From Plasmodium brasilianum (taxonomy: Eukaryota > Apicomplexa > Aconoidasida > Haemosporida > Plasmodiidae), in NCBI RefSeq assembly GCF_023973825.1, contig NC_090121.1:2324871-2388870 (forward strand): a stretch of 64,000 bases of DNA. The letters are read 5' to 3'. A model generated the notes under the pieces. That model was not told where the DNA came from. It saw only the letters and a program-made list of their open reading frames with translations, and did not search any database. The translations under genes and the position numbers were made by a program. Positions 12,512 through 24,033 of the stretch are shown here, in pieces. Position 1 is the stretch's first letter; every line of letters starts with the position of its first letter.

Positions 12512-14234
12512 GTAATATTTAAGAAATCCTAAAAATGGGCGAGATTAATAATATGCTAAATCATAGTGCGCTTTAGAAAATTATTTCTACAAATAGTTTA
12601 GTTTAATTAGAGGAGCTCTTAGAATAATTAATTATTATATATATTTAATAGAAAAAAAGCGTGTATGTTCCTATTATGTACATAAATTATTCATATCATA
12701 TATATGGTATTTAATATAACAATATATGCTTAATAATTAATTTATTACAATTTTTTTGGAATATCATATGTGAATATAGTTTTTAGAATTTTTCAACTTA
12801 AAGCTGTATAACTTTAATTAGAAATGTAAATATATATATAGTTCTTTTTAGGGTTCATTTTATTGTTTATTTTTTTGTTGCGAGATATTGTGAGTGATGA
12901 ATTATGTGCATGATAACAGGTTAATACTTATTATGTTATTGTATTTCTTTTACATTTAATTATAAAACAATATATTGAATAGGTATTTATTACTACTCAA
13001 AATAATAATTTTATAATATACGAAAGTTAAAAAAAGACCATAAATCCTTTTTTATTTTTTATATAATCAATAGTTTAAAGTTATATATATGTCACACATT
13101 AAGAGCATGTGAACAAACGAATATTATGTCTTTATAACTCGATTTGCATCTATTTGAGTATTATATAATGTTTTGTTGAAATTGTATTACATGTGTTGAA
13201 TTTTTAGAAATAAATGCATATTAAATACATTATTAATACAATTAAAATATGGTATAATAAACATACATATAAAAATATTGCTCTAGTTCGTACGGAGATG
13301 AAACTATATAAAAATATATGAATAAAAAATGGATCATTTGTGTAAAATGTAATTTTATATTAGGCTTTAATAAATATATGATAATGAAGAATTACATTAA
13401 TCGTTAGTGCACATTATGATATATGTGTTTGCTTCAATATAAAATGTATTCAATACATTTGAATAGTTCATTAAATAATAAATAAATTTCATTTAATTTT
13501 TGGAAATTTTTAATAAAATTTGTATGTTAAATACTTAATATAGTACAATTAGAGAAATCATAATAATGTGACAAATATTATATTTATAAATAAGAAATGT
13601 ATTATATACATACATTAATTTCCTGATATTTTAACTTTTAATATTTCATTGACATAACACATTTTATTTTTGTAATGTAGTACAACAATTAACAAGTTGC
13701 TAACAAGTAAATGTATAATTTTTAGTATAAGTTCATTTTTATTGTATTTATTAAAAGAAGAGAAATATATTATTTTTATAATTTCAATTTGTGTTTGATA
13801 CAGTAAGACGAAGATTTAGAAAAAATATAAACAAGATATTAAAAAATTTTCATATATAATACATAATTGTAGTTTTAGGTTTTTAAAAGATATAGTAAAT
13901 AATATAAACAGTTAATAAATATGTTTGCTAATTTAAAAAATAATAAAATTGATAATAATGGATAAAGTATTAGTATCGGTTCACATAAATAATTAAATTA
14001 ATAATTTAATGGGGGGATAATTCTATTTGTATCATTGGAAAATTTTATAAATTAAAAGAACATAATATAATGATTAGACAGAATTTTTAATAAAACAAAA
14101 TTTCAGTAAATTCCTAAATACATTTTTTTTTTCCCTTAGTATTTAATGTTATAATACTGTACATAATTATATTCTTTACTGTAAAAAGTGCACACGTGTC
14201 TATAAATTAATTTTAGTTTGTATTTCCGAATATT
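12512..14234. other. Intergenic, nothing recognised
   Basis: AT-rich DNA between the possible relic and the upstream flank of the first fam gene. No coding segment, RNA gene or distinct repeat could be supported. Confidence 0.55.
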
Positions 14235-15364
14235 TGTAAGATATATCATATATATTAGAATTATTTTAATTTTTAGTAATAATGTATGTGAGAGATCGTT
14301 AATTGTGATTAATAAGTATACCAAAATTAAATTAAATGATACCTGTATTAGTGATAGTATTTGAGAAGATATGTAATTGTTGGTTTAAATTTTCTTTATA
14401 AATATTATTCAAATATATATCATATTATAAGTTTATAACAAAAAATATGAGTTCTTTTTCATGATGGAGTTAAATAAATACAATACTCAATCAAGATTAT
14501 TATGGAAATAGCACATTATATTCATTTATTACACTTGCTTATATTCCCATTTTTTCTAAATATATAGGTTTAATAAAAAAAAGGAAAAAGTAATGCATTT
14601 AAAAATATGTCATTTACAAATAATAACATAAATTAAAATTAAATAAATATAATAATTTTCAAAAATTATTGCACAAAAATAAAAAATAATTTATTATATT
14701 ACTTTAAAATATATGTATATTCATAAATTAGGTAGTATATAATAAATTTAATTTTTTAATTATATTATAAAATAATGCATGTGTTATAATTACTAAAACA
14801 CGGAATTTTACATAAAACATATATTTTCTGAATTTATTAATATTTTTTTTGTTTCAATGTTGTAAATATTAATATTTTTTTTATGAATAATATTTGTATT
14901 TCCCTAAATATAATATATTTAAGATTAGAATAATTAGTACCAAAAATTAAAAATAGTAATTATTCTAGAAATATCTATAATGATGACATATACCTATATT
15001 TTATACATTGTATGTTGTAAATAAATTCAATATTTCTTATTAATTAAAAATAATAAAAAAACTTTATTTAATCACTCTATTATGTAATTAAATTATATAT
15101 TGTGAACATATTTAAATGAATTGAAATTGTGTTATATTACTTAAAGTTAATTTATTATATATAATATTAATTATTAAATTTTAAAGAATCCTTTTTTAAG
15201 TATTTTTTTATTTTTTTACTATGTATTAAATTATTCTATATATGTTAATTTTTTGAGAAGAAGTATTAAAAAAAATAAAAGAGGCATTCTTTTATTGTAG
15301 GAAGTGTAGAATGTGACGTTATTTTTTTCTTTATTTTATATATTACAATATTAGGGGCTATAAG
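14235..15364 (+). promoter_or_regulatory. Conserved upstream flank of fam-type gene
   Basis: This 1.1-kb upstream region contains a block at about 14250-14315 that aligns by eye with DNA about 1.1 kb upstream of the fam gene at 45557 and with the orphan stretch at 7.27-7.35 kb. The conservation could reflect shared promoter elements or simply recent common descent of the gene plus flank. No individual transcription-factor site is claimed. Confidence 0.35.
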
Positions 15365-16340
15365 ATGGAACAAAAAATTAGGTTTATCTTTTTTATCAAA
15401 ACTTTTAAGTATGTCCTTTTATTTTGGATGTGTCATTTTTACAGTGTCATGGTATGATAAAACTTCTTGAGAGCATTCATATTATTCACATTTTTATTAT
15501 TTAATTTTGTTACTTATTTTTTTTAGAATGGGAATATTTATCCATTCATATATGAAATATTTACTTTTTTTTTTTTTTTTTTAGAGCAGATTTGACAAAT
15601 TTTTGAATAATAAATATGGTTTTTGCAGAAAATTAGATACACGAAGTTATAGATTACTAGGAATTTATGCAAAGGATATTTATCCGTATGTTGGATATTT
15701 AGAATTAAAGATGCCATATAGCAAAAAAAGAAAGAGCGAAAAATCGCTTATAATTGATAATGAAAAATGGATCAAAGAAAAAAAAGAAAAATTATATAGA
15801 AGCTTATTATATAAGGAAAAATTGATTAAGCAACTTATGAAAAATAAAAACACCATGTTTCATAAGTCATATAATCATTATGAAAAAAAAATAATGAATG
15901 GACTCGGTGATAAAGATTTTTTTAAAAAAATGTTGTTGATTAATGATAAGGATTACAAAAAATTAAAACGTAAAAAATACGGTTTGCGACTTTGCTTACT
16001 TTTATTATTGTTTATATTGGTATTAGTTTTACCTATAGTAGATTTATCATTTGGGAAATTTCAAAATGCTGGCACTTTATTAGGTATATTATGTGGTTTA
16101 TTAGGATCTAATACCCCAAAACCCCAAGGGGGTGGTGAATCTAGGGGATTTTTTACCAATTTAATGTCCTCTGCATGTAATGAACATAAATTTATAGGAT
16201 ATAAAATATTTGGTGTTCTCATATATTGTTTACCTATCATAATATTAGGTATTATAATTATACAAGGAATTTTTTATTATTATAAAAATGTTATAAAACA
16301 AAAAAAAATTAAATTCTTAGAAGAGTTCAATGAATGGTAA
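15365..16340 (+). CDS. fam-l/fam-m-type exported protein (2 exons, 280 aa)
   Basis: Exon 1 is 15365-15451 (29 codons), intron 15452-15584 with donor GTATGA and a long T tract before the acceptor, and exon 2 is 15585-16340. Exon 1 begins MEQKIRF and carries a hydrophobic signal-like core. A PEXEL-like motif RLLGI (from residue 52) follows the intron; position 5 is not acidic, so export through this motif is an inference. A long lysine-rich hydrophilic region leads to two predicted membrane segments at about 163-183 and 237-261, the second followed by a short basic tail. This plan matches the large two-exon P. malariae families of unknown function. The FFKKM..KDYKKLKRKKYGLRL region looks more fam-l-like, but the l/m assignment is tentative. 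The frame is fully open and the gene looks intact. It is unusual in having Gly in the PEXEL-like motif where its neighbours have RLLAK or RTLAK. Confidence 0.9.
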
Positions 16341-18340
16341 GGAATATGTTTATTTGTGTAAAGAAGCATTTAATGTTATGTACTACCTGTAATATCTTTA
16401 ATGAAACATTAAATATATGAATAATTGCATATATTTTAAATATAAACATGCATATATGTAGTCATATATATACATAAATGCAAAAAAAAAGGATTCTTTT
16501 TTTTTTGTAAATTTGTATGTTTGGAAGTTTTTTCATTTGTAATTTAATGTATTTCTTGAATTGTATTATATATTATGGTTTAATATATGTATTTCTATAT
16601 TTATGTAAATTTCAACGAAAAATATATATTTGTACGTTAAGATTAATATATAATGGAATAGTTAATGTTATTTTATTGAATTCATTTACTAATTTAAATG
16701 TTAAGTATAAATATTGCTGAATTACTTTTTTTATTATTTTCTAGTATAAAATTATTATTTTTTATGGTTATAAATAAAATGAATTATTATTCTTAAATTA
16801 ACAATTAATGTGATTTATTTTTTGTATAATGAAAGGAAACTACTATATGCATTGTACATATATATATATATATTTTTTTTTTTTTTGAATTATATAATAG
16901 TATTCGAAATATCATTTTTTTTTCTCCTATGTTAATTTCTTAATTTATTCGCAGAAAAAATAATATTTTTTTAGAAGAAAAATAAAATAATATTTTATTT
17001 AGTATTTTTACAGTAATTTTTTGGGCATATAATGATTTTATAATTGTCATTATGTGGTTTACACCACAAATAGAGCAGAAATATTCGAAGAGATCATTTT
17101 TTTTGCTATATATGTTATTAAAAAAAATAATTTTTATTTATTTGTATTTTTTTTTTAATACGTATATGTAAATTATCTTTTTAACAAAATAAGTTTGTAA
17201 GAGTCTAAACAAAAACTAATATATTTTCTCTAAAATGGATAATACAAAAATTACTGAATATTATATTTTTGTAAATCATATTGTTATACTTTCTTATTTC
17301 TAATTTAGATTAAATAACCTTTATATTAATTTTGTAAGTAAATTTATATTATTTTGAATTTTTAAAATTATGGTAATTATATGAAATATTCAAATACTTA
17401 TTTCACTGTGTCCTTTTGTTTTATTTTTCTAATATATTAATATTTCTTCAAATATACATATGTGGATAAGGAATAAAAATATTAGGTGGATTAATTCAAA
17501 AGATATCCATTTAGAAATAATGGTGCAATTTAAATTTTATTAGGGATTAAAATTTTTAAAAATATTACTAAAATATAAAAAATAAATCGTTATTTACATT
17601 TAATGTATATATAATTTTTCGTAAAATGAGTAGTACCTTATAAATTGAACTTTCTAAATATATTGTAAAAATTAACCTCAAGTACCTTTTTATGTGGCAA
17701 ATAATAAATGTGTTATATTACACAAAACCAAAAAAGTTTTACAATCTATTAGCTACTTCATTAATTATTACAATTATTGTATTTTTTATATTAGCTAATA
17801 TTTTATAAATTAAATATATGATTTTTTCGAAGTGTAATATCATAGATATTAGATTTAATAATAGGAAAACATCTTTAAAATTAGGAATTCCTATCCAAAT
17901 ATATAACATATGGCAATAGATCTATGTTATATACGCCTTATACTGTAAATTAAGTGAGTATTTAAAAATATTAATATATCATAAATTTTTTTTTTACAAT
18001 GAAAATTTTCTACAAATAAAAGTAGTAATTACTATACTATATTGAATAATTAACTTATACCTTTTGAATATTTATGAATAAATTAAAATTATAGAATTTT
18101 ATTAAAAGCTATTTCTCTGTTCATAACGTAAATATTAAAAATTTATTATATATTTATAAAGGAAATTAATTTTTGCACTTACTGTGAAATGCATTTTACA
18201 TATATAAATATTACTATCTTTCTATGATGAAATAATAAACAACTGAAAAAAAATTTATAGTACTATATTAGGTTGAATATATAATACTTATTATAAATAT
18301 AATTTTTCTGAATATATAATAAACATTGGAAAAATTTATG
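16341..18340. other. Intergenic between two fam genes
   Basis: No further gene seen. A small ORF at 16517-16720 is hydrophobic-aromatic and low in complexity, with no second exon, so it was not called. A TA run lies at about 16855-16872, followed by a T run. The DNA just before 18341 resembles the start region of the other fam genes only in the last few tens of bases. Confidence 0.55.
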
Positions 18341-19297
18341 ATGGAACAAAAAATTGTGTTCTTATTTATTAAAATTTCAACGTTTATACTTTTACCTTGG
18401 ATATATCACTTTTACAATGACTTGGTATTATGGTGTTATTCAAAGATATTTGTGTTGTTTATATTATAATTATTTATTTATATTAAAGCCTTTTTTTTAA
18501 ATGAGAATATTTTTTCATTTAAATATAAAATATTTACTTTTTTCTTTTTTTTTTAGAGCACTTTAAATGATAATTTGGAAGAAAAATGCAATATTTGTAG
18601 AAAATTATACAATAGAAATGATCGATTATTAGCAAAATGTAAACAGGGTAAGGATTCAAGTAATGTAAATTTTAAAGAAGAAATGCCAAATAATGAAGTG
18701 AAAGAAAAAATATATATATCTAATAATAAAAAAGGAACAGAAGGAAAACACAAACAATCTTGTAAAAGTTCATTGTATATTGAGGAATATGGAAAAAATA
18801 TTGAAAAAAATAAATGTGGTTTAACTAAAACAAAAAAATGTTTAGATTTTGAAAAAAATATATTTAAAAAACTTAATTATGAAGATTATGTTAAAAATAT
18901 CAAGACTATCGAATATAAAGAATATAAAAAAGTAGCATGTAAAAAACGCAGAATAAGAATTGCTTTATATATGTTATTTATCTTGATATTTATGCTACCC
19001 ATATTAGATCTTTCATTAGAGAAATTTAAAGCTGGTGGATTGCTAGGTTTATTAAGATTGTTATACCCAACGGAAAATGGAGGCGATAATGTGTTGGGAG
19101 TAGGAGGACATTTGACCTCATTGTTAGGCAAAGTTTCATCGGGCAATATTAATAAAGTATGTGTATTATCTATTTTCTTTTATGGAGTACTTATCCTTAT
19201 ATTTGTTTTAACATTTATATTAGGGATGATTTACTACTATAAAAAAGTTATAAAATATGAAAATGTTAAGTTTAGAAAAAGATTAAATAAGAAGTAA
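18341..19297 (+). CDS. fam-l-type exported protein (2 exons, 274 aa)
   Basis: Exon 1 is 18341-18424 (28 codons, MEQKIVFLF..), the intron starts GTATTA, and exon 2 is 18557-19297. An ATG immediately upstream (18338) could add one Met; 18341 was chosen because the paralogues begin MEQK. A PEXEL-like RLLAK lies in the first part of exon 2, followed by a Lys/Gln segment. Next come the block KNIFKKLNYEDYVKNIKTIE, a membrane segment at about 161-181 ending LPILDLSLEKF, a loop, and a second membrane segment at about 230-255 with a basic tail. The LDLS..KF ending of the first membrane segment is shared with the gene at 15365 (VDLSFGKF), so the two are close paralogues. Presumably it is exported to the infected red cell; function unknown. 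The frame is open and looks intact. Confidence 0.91.
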
Positions 19298-22200
19298 TAT
19301 GTGTTCTCCTGTAAAGGTGAATTTAACATATATAAATATATCATTAATGATACACTACGTAACTATAACAATAACTATTTATATTTTATAAATACATCTA
19401 AGCATACTGGCTTTTTTATAGAAAACAGTAAAAATATATGTTTTCTGTTTTTTTGATAATTTGAGTTCTTGTCTGTTTGTATATTTTTCAATTTGTATTT
19501 AAGGAATGACTTTAATTTAAGTAAATATTTTTTCTTCATATATGCATCTGCATCTTAAAGTTGATTTTATGCATAATGTATATATATAGATAGATACATA
19601 CATACATGAGTTAAAATTAATATATAATGGAATAATTCATATAATTGCATTGGATGCTGTTAATTTCTACTTTACTAAAATTTTTTGTTTTACAATTTTT
19701 ATATGGATCTACTCTTAAATGATTATTTACTCATGTAACTAAGAAAATGCGTTGTTATTGTTAAACTAACGATAAATAAGTCATTATTAATTTCAGAGAC
19801 TGTATATTAATAAACTAGGTGACAATGGTACCTATAAAAATTTTGTTTTAACCAAAAAATATTGTTAATATTTATTTTATAAAATATGTTTTATGAGAAA
19901 TATTTTATAAAAGGTACTGGTTGTAAAAAGCTTTTTAACAGATTTAGTTTTTTACATATTCAAAGTGTGAAATTATAAATATATAATAAAATAATGTACT
20001 TTTATTTATGGATTGTAAACAACTACGTACAAACTTGGGTTTTCTAAATAATTTCAATTAAATGATACTTTTAAGCCAACTGTTATATTATTTTTGTATT
20101 TATGGTAGTGCTTAATCTTTCACTAATTACTTGAATATATATTATACTGAAAATTTATATTTTAGCAATCTATATATTTTATTTAATATATCATTAAAAG
20201 ATTAAATTATTGGAAAAAAATTAAGAAAAACTGAAAGATAATTTGTTGGACTTCTTTCTAAATATCATTTATTTTGGATTAAGTAATAGAACATTTATAA
20301 ATAATATCTTAATGATATCTGTACTATTATTTTTGTATATCACTAAAATTTACATTAGATAGAATGAATAATTTAATTCATGAGTAATAGATCAATTATC
20401 GAATTTACAGTGATAAAAGAATTATATTATTAATAATATATATTACTAATTTTTTTTTTTTTTTTAAATAGTATTACTTAGAACGTACAAAAATAATATG
20501 CATCATACGAAGAAAATTAAATGTTTGATAATTACCAATAATTTGGGGTTCTAAAATATAATGAGAATTAAAATTATAGTGGACAATCTATTTTATTTAT
20601 TACCGTTATACTCACAACATTGTATAATTACTACATTTTATGCTTTTATAAAACCTTGAATATAAGATATATATTATATTTCTATTTAACATAAAAATAT
20701 GTCTGAATTTTTGAATCCATTAAATCTATCTATAACGAGAAAAATAGCGCGTAAATTAATAGCCTTATAAATTCCTCAATAGATAATCATTATCTGAATC
20801 ATAAATTATAATTCAGAATAATTATTTTTATAATAAATTATATATGTTAATTATTGATTAAAGAATATATTATCATCTATAAAAAAGTTTTTTTATTTAC
20901 AAAGAAAAAGACATGTATATTCTTTTTTTATATTATATCTTGAATAAAACAGAATTTCGTAACTCTAGCGCTGCTTATGAGTATAACAAAAAATTCATGG
21001 ATATTGCAATCATTGTATCAAATAATACATTTATTAAATACACAAATAACGCAACATTCATATTAAATATGTTATTGAAAATTTTATTATTATAATATGT
21101 TATAACTGTAAGGAATACAATGAATTAAAAAGAGTTCTTAATTAAAAAATTTAATATAATTATTTGTATGAAAAAAAAAAATTCAACAGGAAAAAGTATA
21201 TATGATATATGAAAATAAAATTCAGCGTCCTTAAATTATAAAATTTTGTTTTTTTACAAAAATATAAATATAGCTTTAACTGAAGCCCAAATATAAATTA
21301 TTTTATATATACTTATTTGTTATTGAATCTTTAAATATACAAAAAAAAAAGAAAAATTTTGAGAAATATAAATATTCACTAAAATGTTTGAGTATATGAT
21401 CAAATTAACATATTGACTTTATTATATAATATAAAACTTAATGATTTTTTTTATTTATTTCGTAATAAATATTGCTTTTTGGAATTTTTACGAAATATTA
21501 AGTATAATCCTTTTTCTAGGTAAAAAATTCTGTTTAATCTTTAAAAAGTGTATGGATGTAAGGATGAAAGTGTTTAAAGTATACTAAAGAAGGGTCATGT
21601 ATAGTGCTATAATATGTACCTAAAATGTAATGAAGTGACAATATAATATATCAATTTTTACATTGTCATACAGTAATTCAAAAATAATTATTTTAATTTT
21701 AATAATAATATATTTTTTTTTTTTTATTATAAATTTATTAATTTTTTTCATTTATTTATTAACGTACTGGAATAAATTTGGTATAATTTTTTTTTTTTTA
21801 ATTAGTTATAATATATTTTGGAATACTATAATTTTACAATAATAGTCCCCTATATAAAATATTCATAAAGAGTAAAAACGATAGGACGTAATATACATTC
21901 CTTGTTATAAGAATTTTTTATATTATTTGAAAATAATAACTATTTATATATCATCTTAATTGTACGTTTTTAACAGTTTATATTTTTATAAAATAGTGTA
22001 TTATGAATATTTTGTAAAGTTTTTAATAAGAAAAATTAGTAAATCTTACATATTTTAAAATTTTTTTTTATCATCCTTGTATATTTTTTATATATATATT
22101 CCGTTCTATCTTTCATTTGTAATATTATATGGCTATAAATACTTCTAATATTGTTGGATTAAATACAACGGTTTTGTACTTAATTTATTTTTGTTTTTCA

Positions 22201-23147
22201 ATTTTTAGTTATATTAATGTTTTTTCCCAAAATATGCATTTTTGGAGCTAATTAGAAGCATGTAATATATGGATTACTAAAATTTTTTATTAAATTACTA
22301 TAAATTTTATTCTGTATTAGATATAAATAATAATGTTTTAAAAATATTATAAAGTAATATAATACTTAATATTTTACTGCTTTATAATATATGCCTATAA
22401 TTCATAGATATTTTAGTTATATATATTTTATTTTATTAATGTATAATAGTTTACAAAAGAACATGTATATTTTGTTAGATCAATACTGTGGTATATTTTT
22501 TTATAATATAAAATATTTTTCTTGACTTTATGTTTTTTTATTTTATTTGTGTTGTTATTATAAGTAATATTATCAGGTTATGCCTTATAATTTTTTAAAA
22601 AAATGTGCATAAAATTAGAATTATTACTTGAGTATAATAATAAAGTTCATAATTTGCTCTTGTATATGTGTTTGTACACATTTTTTATATATTATACTGT
22701 CTTTTAAATGAATGAATAATTTTTATGGACTATTTATTAATATTTAATTTTATTTTATCTTATCTATAATTTTTTATTTTTTCTTTATGTCATTTTTATA
22801 TTTTGAAAACGATTGACAAAAACAAATTTTACGTTCCTTTACTATTAAATAATTAAATTAAATAGTTTAAAGTTTTATCATTTGGTTTCATTTTTATTTT
22901 TCATTTAATTTTATGGTTTTTGTTATATGTCTATATAGGATTTCTTCTAAATCTATTTTTAAGTCTCTCCGTATTTGTTATATTTTATATGATCTATTTC
23001 AACATATATTAAATTTATTGCATTTAATATAAAATCATTAAATCTATAATAATAATATAAATAGTTTTGTATATCATTTTTAGTACTTAGAATATATTTA
23101 ATATTTCTATTAGTCAATATATAATAGAATTAAAGATATTTAAAATG
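19298..23147. other. Intergenic; conserved fam 3' block near 19402-19475
   Basis: The first about 180 bases after the stop contain a block (19402-19475, core AAAACAGTAAAAATATATGTT) similar to 46702-46770 downstream of the fam gene ending at 46575, so it may be a shared 3' untranslated region. The rest, to 23147, shows no gene. The 60-codon ORF at 20913-21095 has no signal, splice partner or family motif and was not called. Confidence 0.5.
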
Positions 23148-24033
23148 ATGTAACATTTTAAGTTCCTCATTTTTATTAAGACCCTTATATTTACGGCTTT
23201 TTTTTGGATATGTCATTATAAGAACAATTTGATATTCTTATATTTTTTAAATTATTATTTTTTTTTTTAAATATTTTATTAGTGAGGAAATGAATATCTT
23301 TATATGTAATAAATTTTACGTTTTTACTTGTTAGAGTAACTATGGTAAATCACACAATAACAATTATAATATGGATCGTCATTTATCTCTAAGTTATAAT
23401 CGACAATTGGGAGAGGACACAATGGCTGCAAAATTAACTAAAGTTGAGTCAGATAATGGTATAGGTAATAATTCATTATATGAGAGCAGATATATATCTA
23501 AATGTAAAAAGGACAGTTCATCAGAAGGACATATATTAAAATAAAAATCATTTAATAAGAAGAAGTGGAATAAAGTAGCTAAGAAAGAGGGGTTTTCTCT
23601 GCTTGATATTGTGGATTTATTTTTTGAAAAAAAAATATTTAATTTATTAGATTCCTTTGGTAAAAATAGAAATAACATGGTAATTAATAAAAGAAATACA
23701 AACATAATGATGTATACAAAAATAGGTTTAGCAGTTGCTCTTCCGTTTTTAGTTTTATTGATAGGATTAGTGTGTTCAATATTTTTTGCTGTAATAGGAA
23801 AAATTGCATCATGGGAATCCTATAAAGAGATATTAATACGGCTTGCTAAAGTAAATTCTGTATTTTTACTACTTTCAGCCGTCTTAATTATATCGGATGT
23901 TTTATATACTTTTATAAAAATATTTAAATATATAATAGTAAAAGAAAATAGCCGTAAAATTCGTTATAATGAGTTAATTTTCTATGAAATAAGAATTTTT
24001 AATTTGGAAAAAAAATATAAGTCGTATCCTTAA
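23148..24033 (+). pseudogene. Exported-protein gene, broken (two stops, lost donor)
   Basis: The structure parallels the fam genes: an exon-1-like segment 23148-23231 of exactly 28 codons, then exon 2 at 23335-24033. Exon 1 has ATG followed at once by TAA (23151), where paralogues have Glu. The base after its last codon is A, so the donor reads AT instead of GT. Exon 2 opens with a hydrophilic stretch containing a canonical PEXEL RQLGE, then an in-frame TAA at 23542-23544 (codon 98 overall). The frame then stays open for 163 more codons. That C-terminal part has two hydrophobic segments (GLAVALPFLVLLIGLVC and VFLLLSAVLIISDVL) and a basic tail. It is not one of the fam-l/fam-m sequences but the same overall plan, i.e. 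'Plasmodium exported protein, unknown function'. The 140-codon ORF from 23611 is the remnant of its 3' half. The three lesions make it a pseudogene unless the assembly is wrong here. Confidence 0.82.

Noticed and set aside
16517..16720. 67-codon hydrophobic ORF downstream of the first fam gene
   Set aside because: Aromatic/Ile-rich composition typical of AT-rich non-coding DNA; no matching exon structure.
18886..19146. 86-codon antisense ORF inside the fam gene exon 2
   Set aside because: Shadow of the sense coding sequence; no independent features. The same applies to 18553-18753 and 23394-23705.
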